Origin: Psychrobacter urativorans
Lineage (GTDB): Bacteria; Pseudomonadota; Gammaproteobacteria; Pseudomonadales; Moraxellaceae
Assembly: GCF_904846695.1 (NCBI RefSeq)
Contig: NZ_CAJHBR010000005.1
Span: forward strand, 62,001-126,000
Length of the DNA: 64,000 nucleotides
Direction of reading: 5' to 3'
The position numbers and the translations under genes were made by a program. This document shows, one piece after another, positions 8,371 through 18,404 of the stretch. The first letter of the stretch is position 1. Every line of letters starts with the position of its first letter. The notes under the pieces were generated by a model. It made no database searches and had not been told where the DNA came from. It saw only the letters and a list, made by a program, of their open reading frames with translations.

Positions 8371-9066
8371 ATGAGTAAAACAGTCAAACATAAAACGGCC
8401 AATACGCCACCATCGCGACTAATGCCTAAACGTAATGTTAGGCCGTTTTTTGAAAAGTTAGCAGAAACCATTAAAGAGCCTTTCACTGAGCTGCATTACA
8501 AAAGCAACTTTGAGCTGCTTATCGCCGTTATTTTATCAGCGCAGGCTACTGATATCAGTGTCAATATTGCCACTCAGCAGTTATATCCAGTAGCCAATAC
8601 CCCAGCAGCTATTTGGGCTTTAGGGGTCGAGGGTCTTAAACCTTACATAAAAAACATCGGGCTTTATAATGCTAAAGCAAAAAATGTTATCAAGACTTGT
8701 CGCGACTTAATAGATAACTTCGATGGCCAAGTTCCTGACAACCGTAAAGATTTAGAGTCACTGGCAGGTGTTGGCCGCAAGACCGCTAATGTGGTATTGA
8801 ATACTGCTTTTGGTCAGCCGACTATGGCAGTTGATACTCATATCTTTCGAGTCGGCAATCGTACTGGGCTAGCTACTGGCAAAAACGTATTAATCGTTGA
8901 GCAAAAGCTAGTAGCGCGCATACCCGCTGACTTTATGCTCGATGCTCACCATTATCTTATTTTGCATGGGCGCTATACTTGTCAGGCCCGCACCCCTAAA
9001 TGCGGCGAATGTCCAGTGTATGCTGAGTGTATGTTTAAGGATAAAGCGGCTTTTGCGGAGATTTAA
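8371..9066 (+). CDS. nth: Endonuclease III, base-excision repair glycosylase/AP lyase
   Basis: A protein of 231 residues. It removes oxidised pyrimidines and nicks the abasic site. The helix-hairpin-helix motif with catalytic Lys is in LAGVGRKTANVVLN, the catalytic Asp in AVDTHIFRVGNR, and the C-terminal 4Fe-4S cluster ligands are C-x6-C-x2-C-x5-C in CQARTPKCGECPVYAEC. It has about 15 more N-terminal residues than E. coli Nth, basic and poorly conserved. It lies 118 bases after the RnfB-like gene on the same strand and probably shares its transcript. Confidence 0.95.
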   Translation: MSKTVKHKTANTPPSRLMPKRNVRPFFEKLAETIKEPFTELHYKSNFELLIAVILSAQATDISVNIATQQLYPVANTPAAIWALGVEGLKPYIKNIGLYNAKAKNVIKTCRDLIDNFDGQVPDNRKDLESLAGVGRKTANVVLNTAFGQPTMAVDTHIFRVGNRTGLATGKNVLIVEQKLVARIPADFMLDAHHYLILHGRYTCQARTPKCGECPVYAECMFKDKAAFAEI

Positions 9067-9623
9067 AATACGGTGAATAGCGACTTTTAAAACGCTAAGG
9101 CAACTGCATATAAACCTGAACGGCTGTAGTATTTGATAATTTTGAACCTTTAGATCTGTTCGGCCTTATTAAGATGTTTAACTGCCCAGCTCAACTTTAT
9201 CGTCTACCACTCAGCTTTTTAACTGGTAGCATTATTCGTAATAAGCATAACGTTAACCTACAAACAATAGCGCTAAACGCGTTAGACTATCGAACTGATA
9301 TTTTACGGCTAGTCAATGGCCTAGATACACCGCAATTAGGCAATAGCTGTCAGTTTTATAGACTTTAGCCGCGCTAGCCGATAGCGCTGATTGAACCTTG
9401 TCTATCGTAGTCAGTACTCTACTAGCCGAAAGCGCATTACGCTACGGTTTGACAGCAGTAGTGACCAACTGTTAGCACTAGCTTGGCTAATATTAAAGCT
9501 ACCCTAGAGTTTTGGGCTAAATCACGGTAAAATGTGCTATTTTTTGTTCTATTTGCTCTTTTTCCCACATTCAATAATGACTGACCTTATCGATAACAGT
9601 CCCTGCAATTAAGCGAACCCACT
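9067..9623. other. 557-base intergenic gap between nth and metK
   Basis: I see no convincing gene, tRNA or known riboswitch. A 64-codon open frame at 9174-9368 has no ribosome binding site and an unremarkable composition. Two related 14-base words, CTAGCCGATAGCGC near 9374 and CTAGCCGAAAGCGC near 9422, are direct repeats. A promoter for metK is likely near 9510-9540 (TTGGGC, then TAAAAT), but it is weak. Confidence 0.4.
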
Positions 9624-10790
9624 ATGCGTGAATATAGTTTATTTACTTCAGAATCCGTAAGCGAAGGCCACCCAGATAAAATGGCCGATCAAATATCCGA
9701 TGCGATACTTGATGCAATCTTGCGTGAAGATTTACAGGCACGTGTTGCCTGCGAGACTTTAGTCAAAACCGGTGCTGTAGTGCTAGCAGGCGAGATCACT
9801 ACTACTGCTAATATTGACTTTGAACGTATTGTGCGTGATACGGTTAACGGTATTGGCTATCATCACTCTGATCTTGGCTTCGATGGCGAAACTTGTGCAG
9901 TGATCAACATGCTCGGTAAGCAGTCCCCTGAAATCGCCCAAGGCGTTGATCGTCAAAACCCTGAAGAGCAAGGTGCTGGTGATCAAGGCTTGATGTTTGG
10001 TTATGCCAGTAACGAAACTGACGTGCTTATGCCAGCTCCTATCGAATATGCGCATCGTTTAATGCAGCGTCAGTCTGAGCTGCGCCGTGCTGGTGATTTG
10101 CCTTGGTTACGTCCTGATGCTAAAGCACAAGTCACGCTTAAATACGATGGCAACCGTCCTACTTCTATCGATGCCGTAGTACTGTCAACTCAGCATGACC
10201 CTAGTATCTCGCAAGCTGATCTGCAAGAAGCTATCATGGAATCTATTATCAAGCACGTGTTGCCAGCAGAGCTGTTACATGCAGGTACTCGCTATCACAT
10301 TAACCCAACGGGTAAGTTTGTGATTGGTGGTCCTGTAGGTGATGCAGGCCTAACAGGGCGCAAAATTATCGTCGATACTTATGGTGGTATGGCACGTCAT
10401 GGTGGTGGTGCATTCAGTGGTAAGGATCCCTCTAAGGTTGATCGTAGTGCAGCTTATGCTGTACGTTATGTCGCCAAAAATATCGTAGCCGCTGGTATTG
10501 CGGATCGTTGTGAAGTTCAGATTAGTTATGCTATTGGCGTCGCTGAACCTACTTCTATTTCGATCAATACTTTTGGCACTAACAAGATCAGTAATGATGA
10601 GATAATCATACTGATTCGCAAACATTTTGACTTGCGCCCTTATGGTATTACGCGCATGCTAAACTTATTGCAACCTATGTATCAGCAAACCTCTACCTTT
10701 GGCCACTTTGGTCGTGAAGGCTCTGAGACTGCTTTTACTTGGGAAAAAACAGATAAAGCTGAAATCCTAAAAGCAGATGCCGGTTTATAA
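9624..10790 (+). CDS. metK: S-adenosylmethionine synthetase
   Basis: A protein of 388 residues, the usual length. It makes S-adenosylmethionine from methionine and ATP. Signature motifs are intact: [18 protein letters not shown] at the N-terminus, [12 protein letters not shown] (around residue 117) and the glycine-rich [16 protein letters not shown] (around residue 258). It is cytoplasmic and tetrameric in the family. A DUF3144 gene follows at 51 bases with its own ribosome binding site, then a strong terminator, so metK and that gene may be cotranscribed. Confidence 0.97.
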   Translation: MREYSLFTSESVSEGHPDKMADQISDAILDAILREDLQARVACETLVKTGAVVLAGEITTTANIDFERIVRDTVNGIGYHHSDLGFDGETCAVINMLGKQSPEIAQGVDRQNPEEQGAGDQGLMFGYASNETDVLMPAPIEYAHRLMQRQSELRRAGDLPWLRPDAKAQVTLKYDGNRPTSIDAVVLSTQHDPSISQADLQEAIMESIIKHVLPAELLHAGTRYHINPTGKFVIGGPVGDAGLTGRKIIVDTYGGMARHGGGAFSGKDPSKVDRSAAYAVRYVAKNIVAAGIADRCEVQISYAIGVAEPTSISINTFGTNKISNDEIIILIRKHFDLRPYGITRMLNLLQPMYQQTSTFGHFGREGSETAFTWEKTDKAEILKADAGL

Positions 10791-10841
10791 AGCCTTTTTA
10801 AAATCAATTATCTTACAGCTCATATTTAATAGGACAAGCTT

Positions 10842-11225
10842 ATGTCTCAGAACGACGCTCAAGACACTACTAAGAACACTATCGATAACACTATCAATGG
10901 TAATGATAGCACTGATGCTAGCGTTGAAATAACTCCAGAGATGCAATCATTCTATCAGCGTGCCGATGCCATCATTGGGGTCGCTAATAGTCAGCTAGGA
11001 GAGCAGGCGCATTCAGGTCAAGTTGGCGCTTCGCTACTTTATGCAGCGGCGCGTTATAGTGCTTCTGTCGCTTCAATCGGTTTTATCAAAGGCGATGACT
11101 TCGCTAAAGAAAAAGACGATATCGTTGAGTTTTATGTCAAGCAATATCGCCAAATGCTTAGTGACAATCTCACCGATTATGCGCAAAACTTCGATAAATA
11201 TATCAATATCGAAAAGCAGTCTTAA
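10842..11225 (+). CDS. DUF3144 family protein
   Basis: A protein of 127 residues. The first 35 residues are low-complexity (Asp, Asn, Thr). The rest is a compact helical domain (EMQSFYQRADAIIGVANSQL, then AARYSASVASIG, ending in a tyrosine-rich helix) that matches my memory of DUF3144, a small cytoplasmic family of unknown role in gammaproteobacteria. A good AGGA box precedes the ATG. It lies 51 bases after metK and is closed by a terminator. Confidence 0.8.
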   Translation: MSQNDAQDTTKNTIDNTINGNDSTDASVEITPEMQSFYQRADAIIGVANSQLGEQAHSGQVGASLLYAAARYSASVASIGFIKGDDFAKEKDDIVEFYVKQYRQMLSDNLTDYAQNFDKYINIEKQS

Positions 11226-11266
11226 TATTATTAGTCGCTATTAACCAATAGCCGTTTATGAATTAT

Positions 11267-11311
11267 AAAATAGCCCCTTGATAGCTTAGACTATATAGGG
11301 GCTATTTTTTT
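11267..11311 (+). terminator. Strong terminator after metK-DUF3144
   Basis: AAAATAGCCCCT pairs with AGGGGCTATTTT around an 18-base loop and runs into a T-tract. It lies about 45 bases past the DUF3144 stop. Confidence 0.9.
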
Positions 11312-11398
11312 GTCGTTATTCAGCGCTATTTTATTTAAATTAGCAGCTCGATAGTTCAACTGTTATGCTTAGCGCTTAAACGGCGTAGCCTGATGCTT

Positions 11399-11437
11399 GT
11401 CAGACTATTGCATCAGACCATTACATCAGACTATTGC
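11399..11437. repeat. 13-bp tandem triplicate
   Basis: Three consecutive 13-base units, GTCAGACTATTGC, ATCAGACCATTAC and ATCAGACTATTGC, lie in the convergent gap 11226-11624. Apart from this array and the two terminators I see nothing else in that gap. Confidence 0.7.
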
Positions 11438-11554
11438 CTTCGTCTCAGGAAAATCTTTTAAAGCCTTGTCTAGGTCTAAGGGCTAATCTTAAACTTTAAG
11501 CGTAGATTTTTATACAGAGTGTTAGCTGAGCGGTTAAATACAATTTTTTGACAT

Positions 11555-11591
11555 AAAAAAGCCCTAGCTTATAGTCCAAGCTGGGGCTTTT
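11555..11591 (-). terminator. Terminator of the downstream BCCT gene
   Basis: Read leftward, AAAAGCCCCAGCTT pairs with AAGCTAGGGCTTTT (one mismatch) around 7 bases and ends in T residues. The A/T flanks on both sides suggest bidirectional action, with the metK unit arriving from the other side. Confidence 0.85.
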
Positions 11592-11624
11592 AGGTTTACC
11601 CTTTAAGCTTATTCAAGCTATATT

Positions 11625-13280
11625 TTAATCAGTAGACTTTTCGAAATCAGGTGGCCCTGTCAATAAGTCCTCATCACGGAATTCATTAGCTGAGTTATGC
11701 TCTGCGGATTCTTCAGTGATAAACCACTGCTGATTACGATAGAGAATCAGTCTATCGCGACTTAGACCCCGCAGTAGCGAGTACATCATAATGACAATTA
11801 CGATGGCAAACGGAAATCCTGAAACGATAGAGGCTGCTTGTAGTGCCCCTAGACCGCCTGCTGCTAATAATACTGCAGCGATAACGCCCTCTGTACCTGC
11901 CCAAAATAAACGCTGAATCTTTGGTGGATTGGTATCCCCACCAGAAGTCAGCATGTCGATAACGAAACTAGCAGAATCCGATGAGGTCACAAACCATAAT
12001 ACAATCATTACTACGATCAGCAAGTTAAGGGCTGAGGTTAGCGGATAGGATTCCATTAGCTTAAAGATAGCACTACCGGTATCGGCTTTTACCGCCTCAA
12101 TCAGACCAGGGCTAACAATACTAGGATCAGCCGCTGCTAGCAATTCCATATGTATCGCTGAACCACCAAAGGCGGTGAACCATATGAATAAGATAGTAAT
12201 AGGGATTAATAACACCCCCAATATAAACTCACGAATAGTACGACCACGAGAGATACGGGCAATAAATACGCCAACGAAAGGTGACCAGCTGATCCACCAG
12301 GCCCAGTAAAAGATAGTCCAAGATGACTGCCAGTTCTCTTCGCCATTATAAGACTCTGTCCATAGACCTAATGGAACCACTTGATGCAGATAGTTGCCCA
12401 CGTTTTCGACAAAACTATTAAAAATAAACTGCGTAGGCCCTAAGATAATCACAAAGCTTAGTAGCACTATAGTGAATAATATATTGATATCACTTAAGCG
12501 TTTAATACCTTTATCTAAGCCCATAAACAGCGATAATCCCGCCAGCATAGTGATAAAAGCGATCAAGATAATCTGGACAGTAATATTATTAGGAATACCA
12601 AATAAGGTAGTAAGACCTGAGTTGATCTGTAATACCCCTAAACCTAGTGTCGTTACTACCCCGAACATAGTACCAAATACTGCCAAAGTATCGACCGTAT
12701 GACCCATAGGGCCGTAGATTTTTTTGCCGATCAAAGGATAGAGCGTTGAGCGAATGGCTAAAGGTAAGCCTACTCGATAATGGAAATAAGCCAATGACAA
12801 AGCAACCATACCGTAGATCGCCCACACATGCAGACCATAGTGCAGGAATGAGATGTTCATTGCCTGTTTAGCGGCCGCAATAGTTTCAGCTTCTCCTAAT
12901 GGTGGTGCCATAAAGTGATACAGCGGCTCAGCAGTACCCCAATATAACAATCCGATACCGATACCCGCTGAAAACAGCATACCTATCCAAGAAAATAGAT
13001 TATATTCTGGCTTTTCGGTCTGATGGCCAAGCCTAATATCGCCATAGCGACTAAAGATCATATAGATACTCATGACCAAGGCTAAGTTGACTACTACAAT
13101 AAAGAACCAGCCAAAACGTATCGAAACAAATGCTTTTGCTTGATTGAATACTAATTCTGCTTGTTCATTAAAAAACGCACCAAAGACAATAAATGCCAGA
13201 ATTAATAACGCAGAGGTTAAAAACACAGGTTTACTTACCCGCGGAAAAGGGCCCAAGCGGCCAACTTTTACATGATCCAT
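11625..13280 (-). CDS. BCCT-family betaine/choline/carnitine transporter (copy 1)
   Basis: A protein of 551 residues with about 12 membrane segments. The family imports trimethylammonium compounds, often for osmoprotection, usually with sodium or protons. Family signatures are clear: the glycine-rich turn SAGIGIGLLYWGTAEPLYH and the tryptophan box YWAWWISWSPFVGVFIAR followed by RISRGRTIREF. The short C-terminal tail (about 50 residues, acidic) is not the long osmosensing tail of E. coli BetT. It is closely related to the next gene upstream, with the same N-terminus MDHVKVGRLGPFP, and separated from it by a terminator. Substrate cannot be read from the sequence. Confidence 0.93.
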   Translation of the reverse strand: MDHVKVGRLGPFPRVSKPVFLTSALLILAFIVFGAFFNEQAELVFNQAKAFVSIRFGWFFIVVVNLALVMSIYMIFSRYGDIRLGHQTEKPEYNLFSWIGMLFSAGIGIGLLYWGTAEPLYHFMAPPLGEAETIAAAKQAMNISFLHYGLHVWAIYGMVALSLAYFHYRVGLPLAIRSTLYPLIGKKIYGPMGHTVDTLAVFGTMFGVVTTLGLGVLQINSGLTTLFGIPNNITVQIILIAFITMLAGLSLFMGLDKGIKRLSDINILFTIVLLSFVIILGPTQFIFNSFVENVGNYLHQVVPLGLWTESYNGEENWQSSWTIFYWAWWISWSPFVGVFIARISRGRTIREFILGVLLIPITILFIWFTAFGGSAIHMELLAAADPSIVSPGLIEAVKADTGSAIFKLMESYPLTSALNLLIVVMIVLWFVTSSDSASFVIDMLTSGGDTNPPKIQRLFWAGTEGVIAAVLLAAGGLGALQAASIVSGFPFAIVIVIMMYSLLRGLSRDRLILYRNQQWFITEESAEHNSANEFRDEDLLTGPPDFEKSTD

Positions 13281-13369
13281 GTCATCGTCTCAAATTTTTA
13301 AGAGGGCCACCATAACAAGATAAGCACTAACTATCAAATCAGCTAGTGCTCTTTATAGTTCTACTAAAC

Positions 13370-13409
13370 AATAAAACCCCAAGATAACTAACTATCCTAG
13401 GGTTTTATG
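13370..13409 (-). terminator. Terminator between the two BCCT genes
   Basis: Read leftward, ATAAAACCC pairs with GGGTTTTAT, with an inner GATA/TATC step, followed by a T-rich run. It lies 53 bases past the stop of BCCT copy 2, so the duplicated genes are separate transcription units with separate regulation possible. Confidence 0.75.
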
Positions 13410-13461
13410 GTTACAAAAATATCCCAGCTAATGCTGTATCTAGACAATAAAAAGCTAGCTT

Positions 13462-15111
13462 TTATTCTCCTGAGGTAATCTTAGAGGGACCCTTTAAAAG
13501 ATCTTCATCGACGAACTCGTTAGCCGAGTTGTGATCCGCAGACTCATCAGTGATAAAGTGTTGTTGCGCTCGATAAAGGATCAATCGATCACGACCTAGA
13601 CCCCGTAACAGCGCATACATCATCACAAATATTACTAATGCAAACGGTAGTCCTGCCACGATAGCGGCGGCTTGTAGGGCACCAAGTCCACCAGCTGCTA
13701 ATAAGATAGCAGCAATTAAACCTTCCATCGTTGCCCAAAATAAGCGCTGAATCTTCGGCGGATTAGTATCACCACCAGCCGTTAGCATATCAATAACGAA
13801 ACTGGCTGAATCTGATGAAGTCACAAACCACAGTACAATCATGATCACAATCATCAAAGTAACCGGCTTAGTGAGTGGGTAGTATTCGACCAACTTAAAG
13901 ATAGCGCTACCGGTATCGGCTTGTACCGCTTCTACTAACCCTGGACTGACTAATGCGGGATCAAGAGCGGCAAGCAGCTCCATATGAATAGCCACCCCGC
14001 CGAAAGTTGTGAACCAAAAGAACAAAATAAGCATAGGGATTAATAGCACACCTAATACGAACTCACGTATGGTACGGCCACGACTGATACGGGCAATAAA
14101 TACTCCTACGAATGGCGCCCAACTTACCCACCATGCCCAATAGAATATAGTCCAACCACTTTGCCAATCAGTATTACTATAAGCCTCACCCCAAGTAGAT
14201 AAAGGTACTAGAGCTACTAAGTAATTACCGATGTTCTCAATAAAACTATCAAAAATAAATAATGTGGGTCCTAAAATGACCATAAACGCTAATAGGACGC
14301 CGGTAAAACCCATATTGATATCGCTTAAGCGCTTGATCCCTTTATCAAGACCTAACATCAATGACCCACAAGCTAATGCGGTTACCACAGCGATAATAAC
14401 GAACTGTACGGTTAAAGAGTTGGGTATACCGAATAAGTTTTCGAGGCCAGAGTTTATCTGCATTACCCCTAAACCTAAAGAGGTTACTACCCCGAACATA
14501 GTGCCAAATACGGCTAAGATATCGACGGTATGACCCCAACGCCCATAAATCTTTTTACCCAATATTGGGTACAGCGTTGATCGAATAGATAGCGGTAATC
14601 CGCGTCGAAAGTGGAAATAGGCTAATGATAAAGCGACTATAGTATAAATAGCCCATGCGTGTAAGCCCCAATGCAAGAATGAAATACTCATCGCTTGCTT
14701 GGCGGCTTCTATAGTTTCAGCCTCCCCTAACGGCGGTGCCATAAAGTGATATAAGGGTTCAGCCGTTCCCCAATATACTAACCCAATACCAATACCTGCC
14801 GAAAACAGCATACCTATCCAAGAGAACAAACTGTATTGCGGGCGTTCTGTTTGCTGACCTAAACGAATATCACCATAACGGCTCGCTGCTAAGTAAATAC
14901 AGAAGACTAGAGCGACGTTCATTAAAATAATAAACATCCAACCAAACTTATCAGTAATAAATTTCTGTAAAAAACCAAATACCGCACCAGCAGTTTCAGT
15001 AAAAAAAGCGCCAAAAATAATAAATCCAACGATAAGTAATGCTGAGGTAATAAAAACAGGTTTACTCACCTTCGGAAACGGACCTAATCTGCCAACCTTC
15101 ACATGATCCAT
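13462..15111 (-). CDS. BCCT-family betaine/choline/carnitine transporter (copy 2)
   Basis: A protein of 549 residues, a close paralogue of the BCCT gene downstream, sharing almost all signature stretches (SAGIGIGLVYWGTAEPLYH, YWAWWVSWAPFVGVFIAR). Differences are concentrated in the second and later membrane helices and in the loop after helix 7 (STWGEAYSNTDWQSG against TESYNGEENWQSS), which could alter substrate range. Both retain the aromatic residues that cage quaternary ammonium groups. A tandem duplication followed by divergence is the simplest reading. It is transcribed leftward from its own upstream gap. Confidence 0.93.
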   Translation of the reverse strand: MDHVKVGRLGPFPKVSKPVFITSALLIVGFIIFGAFFTETAGAVFGFLQKFITDKFGWMFIILMNVALVFCIYLAASRYGDIRLGQQTERPQYSLFSWIGMLFSAGIGIGLVYWGTAEPLYHFMAPPLGEAETIEAAKQAMSISFLHWGLHAWAIYTIVALSLAYFHFRRGLPLSIRSTLYPILGKKIYGRWGHTVDILAVFGTMFGVVTSLGLGVMQINSGLENLFGIPNSLTVQFVIIAVVTALACGSLMLGLDKGIKRLSDINMGFTGVLLAFMVILGPTLFIFDSFIENIGNYLVALVPLSTWGEAYSNTDWQSGWTIFYWAWWVSWAPFVGVFIARISRGRTIREFVLGVLLIPMLILFFWFTTFGGVAIHMELLAALDPALVSPGLVEAVQADTGSAIFKLVEYYPLTKPVTLMIVIMIVLWFVTSSDSASFVIDMLTAGGDTNPPKIQRLFWATMEGLIAAILLAAGGLGALQAAAIVAGLPFALVIFVMMYALLRGLGRDRLILYRAQQHFITDESADHNSANEFVDEDLLKGPSKITSGE

Positions 15112-15324
15112 GACTAATTCTCAATTTCTAATGAAAGTCACTGTAACAAACTGGTTACCAATTATCAACAAATGACAATAATTAGCAAAATAGGATGACC
15201 AACATATTTTCAATAGCTTAGTAAAATCTGTTGAGATATGACCTGAGTTAGCTACTAGAATCACTAGCTAAAATAGTCATAGGATCATTTATAACATAAG
15301 CGCTTAAGGTAAAAGCTAAAAACA

Positions 15325-15358
15325 TAAAACCCCTTACCTGCTACTGCAAGTAAGGGGT
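15325..15358 (-). terminator. Terminator of clpB
   Basis: Read leftward, ACCCCTTAC and GTAAGGGGT form a perfect 9-bp stem with a short inner pairing, followed by TTTTATGTTTTT. It lies about 90 bases past the clpB stop. The rest of the 339-base gap 15112-15450 holds the upstream region of BCCT copy 2; I see no further element. Confidence 0.9.
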
Positions 15359-15450
15359 GGGTCACTAATAGCTAGTATGAGCATTAGGATTAGGACTCAG
15401 TTGCTAACATTAGAAAAACTAATATTAGACCTCTAAGTTTGACTCTCTAA

Positions 15451-18045
15451 TTAGCTCATTCTAAGCTTATTAAAAGTCAATCGATCATCATTGCCAACCT
15501 CGACTTTGATGATATCTCCTGCAATAAAATCGCCAGCTAGCAGTTTTAATGACAGTGGATTTTCGATCTCTTGCTGAATCGCACGTTTTAGGGGACGCGC
15601 GCCATATACTGGATCATAACCAACCGCTACTAGCTGAGTCATCGCCTCATCACTTAAAGTGATATCCAATTCGCGCTCTTGTAAACGACTGCGTAAACGA
15701 TCAATCTGTATATCAGCAATACCCGCCATTTGTGCTTGCCCTAAAGCATGGAATACCACAATCTCATCGATACGGTTTACAAACTCTGGACGGAAATGCT
15801 CACTAACAGAATCCATCACCTCAGACTTAATATCCTCATAACTCTCGCCGACCATTTCTTGGATTTTATGTGAACCTAAGTTACTAGTCATAATAATGAC
15901 CGTATTTTTGAAGTCGACTACTCGGCCTTGTGAGTCAGTCAAGCGTCCATCATCGAGCACTTGCAATAGAATATTAAACACATCTGGATGCGCTTTTTCT
16001 ACTTCATCGAACAGTACTACGCTATAGGGCTTACGGCGTACCGCTTCGGTCAATGCACCCCCTTCTTCATAACCGACGTATCCTGGAGGTGCGCCTACTA
16101 AGCGGCTAACACTGTGTTTCTCCATGTATTCGCTCATGTCGATACGGACTAACGAGTCCTCGCTATCAAATAAGAAATGCGCTAGTGATTTAGTCAGCTC
16201 AGTCTTACCTACCCCTGTTGGGCCTAAGAATAGAAAAGACCCTGAAGGACGATTAGGATCAGACAAGCCGGCGCGACTACGACGTACCGCATTGGCCACC
16301 GCCTCTACTGCTTCGTCCTGACCGATAACTCGCTCATGGAGTTTTTCTTCCATTGCCAACAGTTTGTCACGCTCGCCCTGCATCATTTTATTGACTGGGA
16401 TACCAGTAGCCGCACTAACCACCTCAGCGATCTCATTATCGGTCACTTTATTACGTAGCAGCTTGATATTAGGCGCATTAGTCTGCTCTTTTTGCTCAGC
16501 AAGATCAGACTCAGTAATGCGGCGCTCCAACTGCGGGATAGTCTCATACTGCAATTTTGACATCGCTTCATAATCACCTTCACGGCTGGCTTTATCATAA
16601 GCAGTACGGGCTTTATCCAGCTCATCTTTTAGCTGCTGACTACCTTTTACTAGCGCTTTCTCAGCTTGCCAAATCTCATTGAGATCAGCGTATTCTTTTT
16701 CTAACTCTTCGATTTGTACATTTAACGCTTTACGCTCAGCTTGCGCGCCAGCATCTTCTTCGTTTTTGAGCACTTCACGTTGCATTTTAAGCTGAATCAA
16801 ACGGCTATCGAGCTTACCTAACGATTCAGGTTTACTGTCCATCTCCATGCGTAGACGGCTAGCGGCCTCATCAATCAAATCAATCGCTTTGTCCGGCAAT
16901 TTACGATCAGTAATATAGCGATGACTCATACGAGCAGCAGCGATAATGGCGCTATCTTGGATATCGACCCCATGATGCAGCTCATAACGCTCTTTAAGAC
17001 CACGCAAAATCGCAATAGTATCTTCAACCGTTGGCTCATCGACTAGCACTTTTTGGAAGCGGCGCTCAAGGGCAGCATCTTTTTCGATGTATTTGCGATA
17101 TTCATCTAAAGTAGTTGCCCCCACACAATGCAGCTCGCCACGAGCTAGGGCTGGTTTGAGCATATTGCCCGCATCCATTGCGCCGTCTGCTTTACCTGCG
17201 CCTACTAAAGTATGTAGCTCATCGATAAACAAGATGACATTACCCTCTTGCTTAGCTAAGTCACTAAGTACGCTTTTTAGGCGCTCTTCAAACTCACCAC
17301 GGAACTTAGCGCCCGCAATCAGTGAGCCTAAATCTAATGACAGTACTTCTTTGTGACGCAAGCCTTCTGGCACATCGCCATTGATAATTTTTTGCGCTAA
17401 GCCTTCAACAATGGCGGTCTTACCCACACCAGGCTCACCGATTAATACCGGGTTATTCTTAGTACGACGTGACAGCACTTGAATAGTACGGCGAATCTCT
17501 TCGTCACGCCCAATCACTGGATCCAACTTACCAAGCTCTGCTTGCTCTGTCAGATTGATAGTGTACTTATTTAACGCATCACGTTGATCTTCTGCGTTTT
17601 GATTGTTAACGGTTTGATCGCCACGTAGCTGCTCAATGACTGCTTTTAATTTAGGCGCTGTTACCCCAGCATTTTCAAATATCTTCTTAGTTTCGCCTTG
17701 TTCCGCTAGCGCTAGCATCACCCATTCAGTGGCGATAAAATCATCGCCTTCTTTTTGTGCTTGTCGATCAGCAAGGTTCAAGATTTTGACTGAGTTTGGG
17801 TTCAGATTGACATCGCCAGTCGGTTCGCTAATCGTTGCTTGATTATCTAGGGCTTTGGCTACCCCATTCTTCAACGCCGGAATAGAACCACCAGCTTGCT
17901 GACAGATAGACAAATTCGATTCATCTTGCAACAAAACCGCTAGTAGATGCACGGGATCTATCCCAGTATTATCGCGCCCTAACGCTAAGCTCTGCGCTTC
18001 TTGAATCGCTGATTGCAACTTTTGAGTAAATTTTTCAAATCTCAT
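15451..18045 (-). CDS. clpB: ClpB ATP-dependent protein disaggregase
   Basis: A protein of 864 residues, close to the usual 857. It threads aggregated proteins through a hexameric ring together with DnaK. Order: N-terminal Clp repeats (1-145), first AAA+ domain with Walker A GEPGVGKT at 203-210 and Walker [12 protein letters not shown], coiled-coil M domain (about 405-530, charged heptads) needed for DnaK contact, and second AAA+ domain with Walker A GPTGVGKT and the pore loop GYVGYEEGG. All ATPase motifs are intact. It is a single gene with its own terminator and a sigma-70-like promoter; I could not find a convincing heat-shock sigma-32 promoter. Confidence 0.97.
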   Translation of the reverse strand: MRFEKFTQKLQSAIQEAQSLALGRDNTGIDPVHLLAVLLQDESNLSICQQAGGSIPALKNGVAKALDNQATISEPTGDVNLNPNSVKILNLADRQAQKEGDDFIATEWVMLALAEQGETKKIFENAGVTAPKLKAVIEQLRGDQTVNNQNAEDQRDALNKYTINLTEQAELGKLDPVIGRDEEIRRTIQVLSRRTKNNPVLIGEPGVGKTAIVEGLAQKIINGDVPEGLRHKEVLSLDLGSLIAGAKFRGEFEERLKSVLSDLAKQEGNVILFIDELHTLVGAGKADGAMDAGNMLKPALARGELHCVGATTLDEYRKYIEKDAALERRFQKVLVDEPTVEDTIAILRGLKERYELHHGVDIQDSAIIAAARMSHRYITDRKLPDKAIDLIDEAASRLRMEMDSKPESLGKLDSRLIQLKMQREVLKNEEDAGAQAERKALNVQIEELEKEYADLNEIWQAEKALVKGSQQLKDELDKARTAYDKASREGDYEAMSKLQYETIPQLERRITESDLAEQKEQTNAPNIKLLRNKVTDNEIAEVVSAATGIPVNKMMQGERDKLLAMEEKLHERVIGQDEAVEAVANAVRRSRAGLSDPNRPSGSFLFLGPTGVGKTELTKSLAHFLFDSEDSLVRIDMSEYMEKHSVSRLVGAPPGYVGYEEGGALTEAVRRKPYSVVLFDEVEKAHPDVFNILLQVLDDGRLTDSQGRVVDFKNTVIIMTSNLGSHKIQEMVGESYEDIKSEVMDSVSEHFRPEFVNRIDEIVVFHALGQAQMAGIADIQIDRLRSRLQERELDITLSDEAMTQLVAVGYDPVYGARPLKRAIQQEIENPLSLKLLAGDFIAGDIIKVEVGNDDRLTFNKLRMS

Positions 18046-18117
18046 ATTTTAGATCCTCTTATAATTGGTATATTTGGCAGCAAATTTATGGTTTTTACTT
18101 ACCAGTGTCTGTTATGT

Positions 18118-18145
18118 ATATAAGGTAGCTTAGGGGTTATTTCAA
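18118..18145 (-). promoter_or_regulatory. Candidate promoter of clpB
   Basis: Leftward TTGAAA (18145-18140), 16 bases, TTATAT (18123-18118), about 75 bases before the clpB ATG. This looks like a housekeeping promoter. No CCCCAT -10 box with proper spacing for sigma-32 was seen. Confidence 0.4.
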
Positions 18146-18249
18146 CCTAGCTAATCAATAAAACCTTACTTATAACAGTGATATTTATCTTGACTAATTA
18201 ATTGGTATATTTAACGACTATTTCAAGGACAACAAAACCATAAAATCTT

Positions 18250-18295
18250 TAAAAAATGTAAAAAATAAGCGCTTGCTCGGCTAAGAACAAACGCT
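18250..18295 (-). terminator. Terminator of the L,D-transpeptidase gene
   Basis: Read leftward, AGCGTTTGTTC pairs along all 11 positions with GAGCAAGCGCT (two G-T wobbles) around TTAGCC, followed by a long T-rich stretch. It lies about 110 bases past the stop at 18405. Confidence 0.7.
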
Positions 18296-18404
18296 GGGTA
18301 TAGCTGACTATTTAGTAAAATACTAAGCAAGAACGATGGAAAAAATAATGAGCAAAAAATGGCCAGTAAAAACAGTAAGCAAAAAAAACAGTAACTGTGC
18401 TGAC

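Noticed and set aside
9174..9368. 64-codon open frame between nth and metK
   Set aside because: No ribosome binding site, no recognisable domain, low-information composition; treated as non-coding gap.
9500..9623. SAM riboswitch upstream of metK
   Set aside because: I searched for paired conserved SAM-riboswitch stems and found none.
18046..18404. Heat-shock (sigma-32) promoter of clpB
   Set aside because: No -35/-10 pair of the CTTGAA / CCCCAT type with proper spacing; a sigma-70-like pair fits better.
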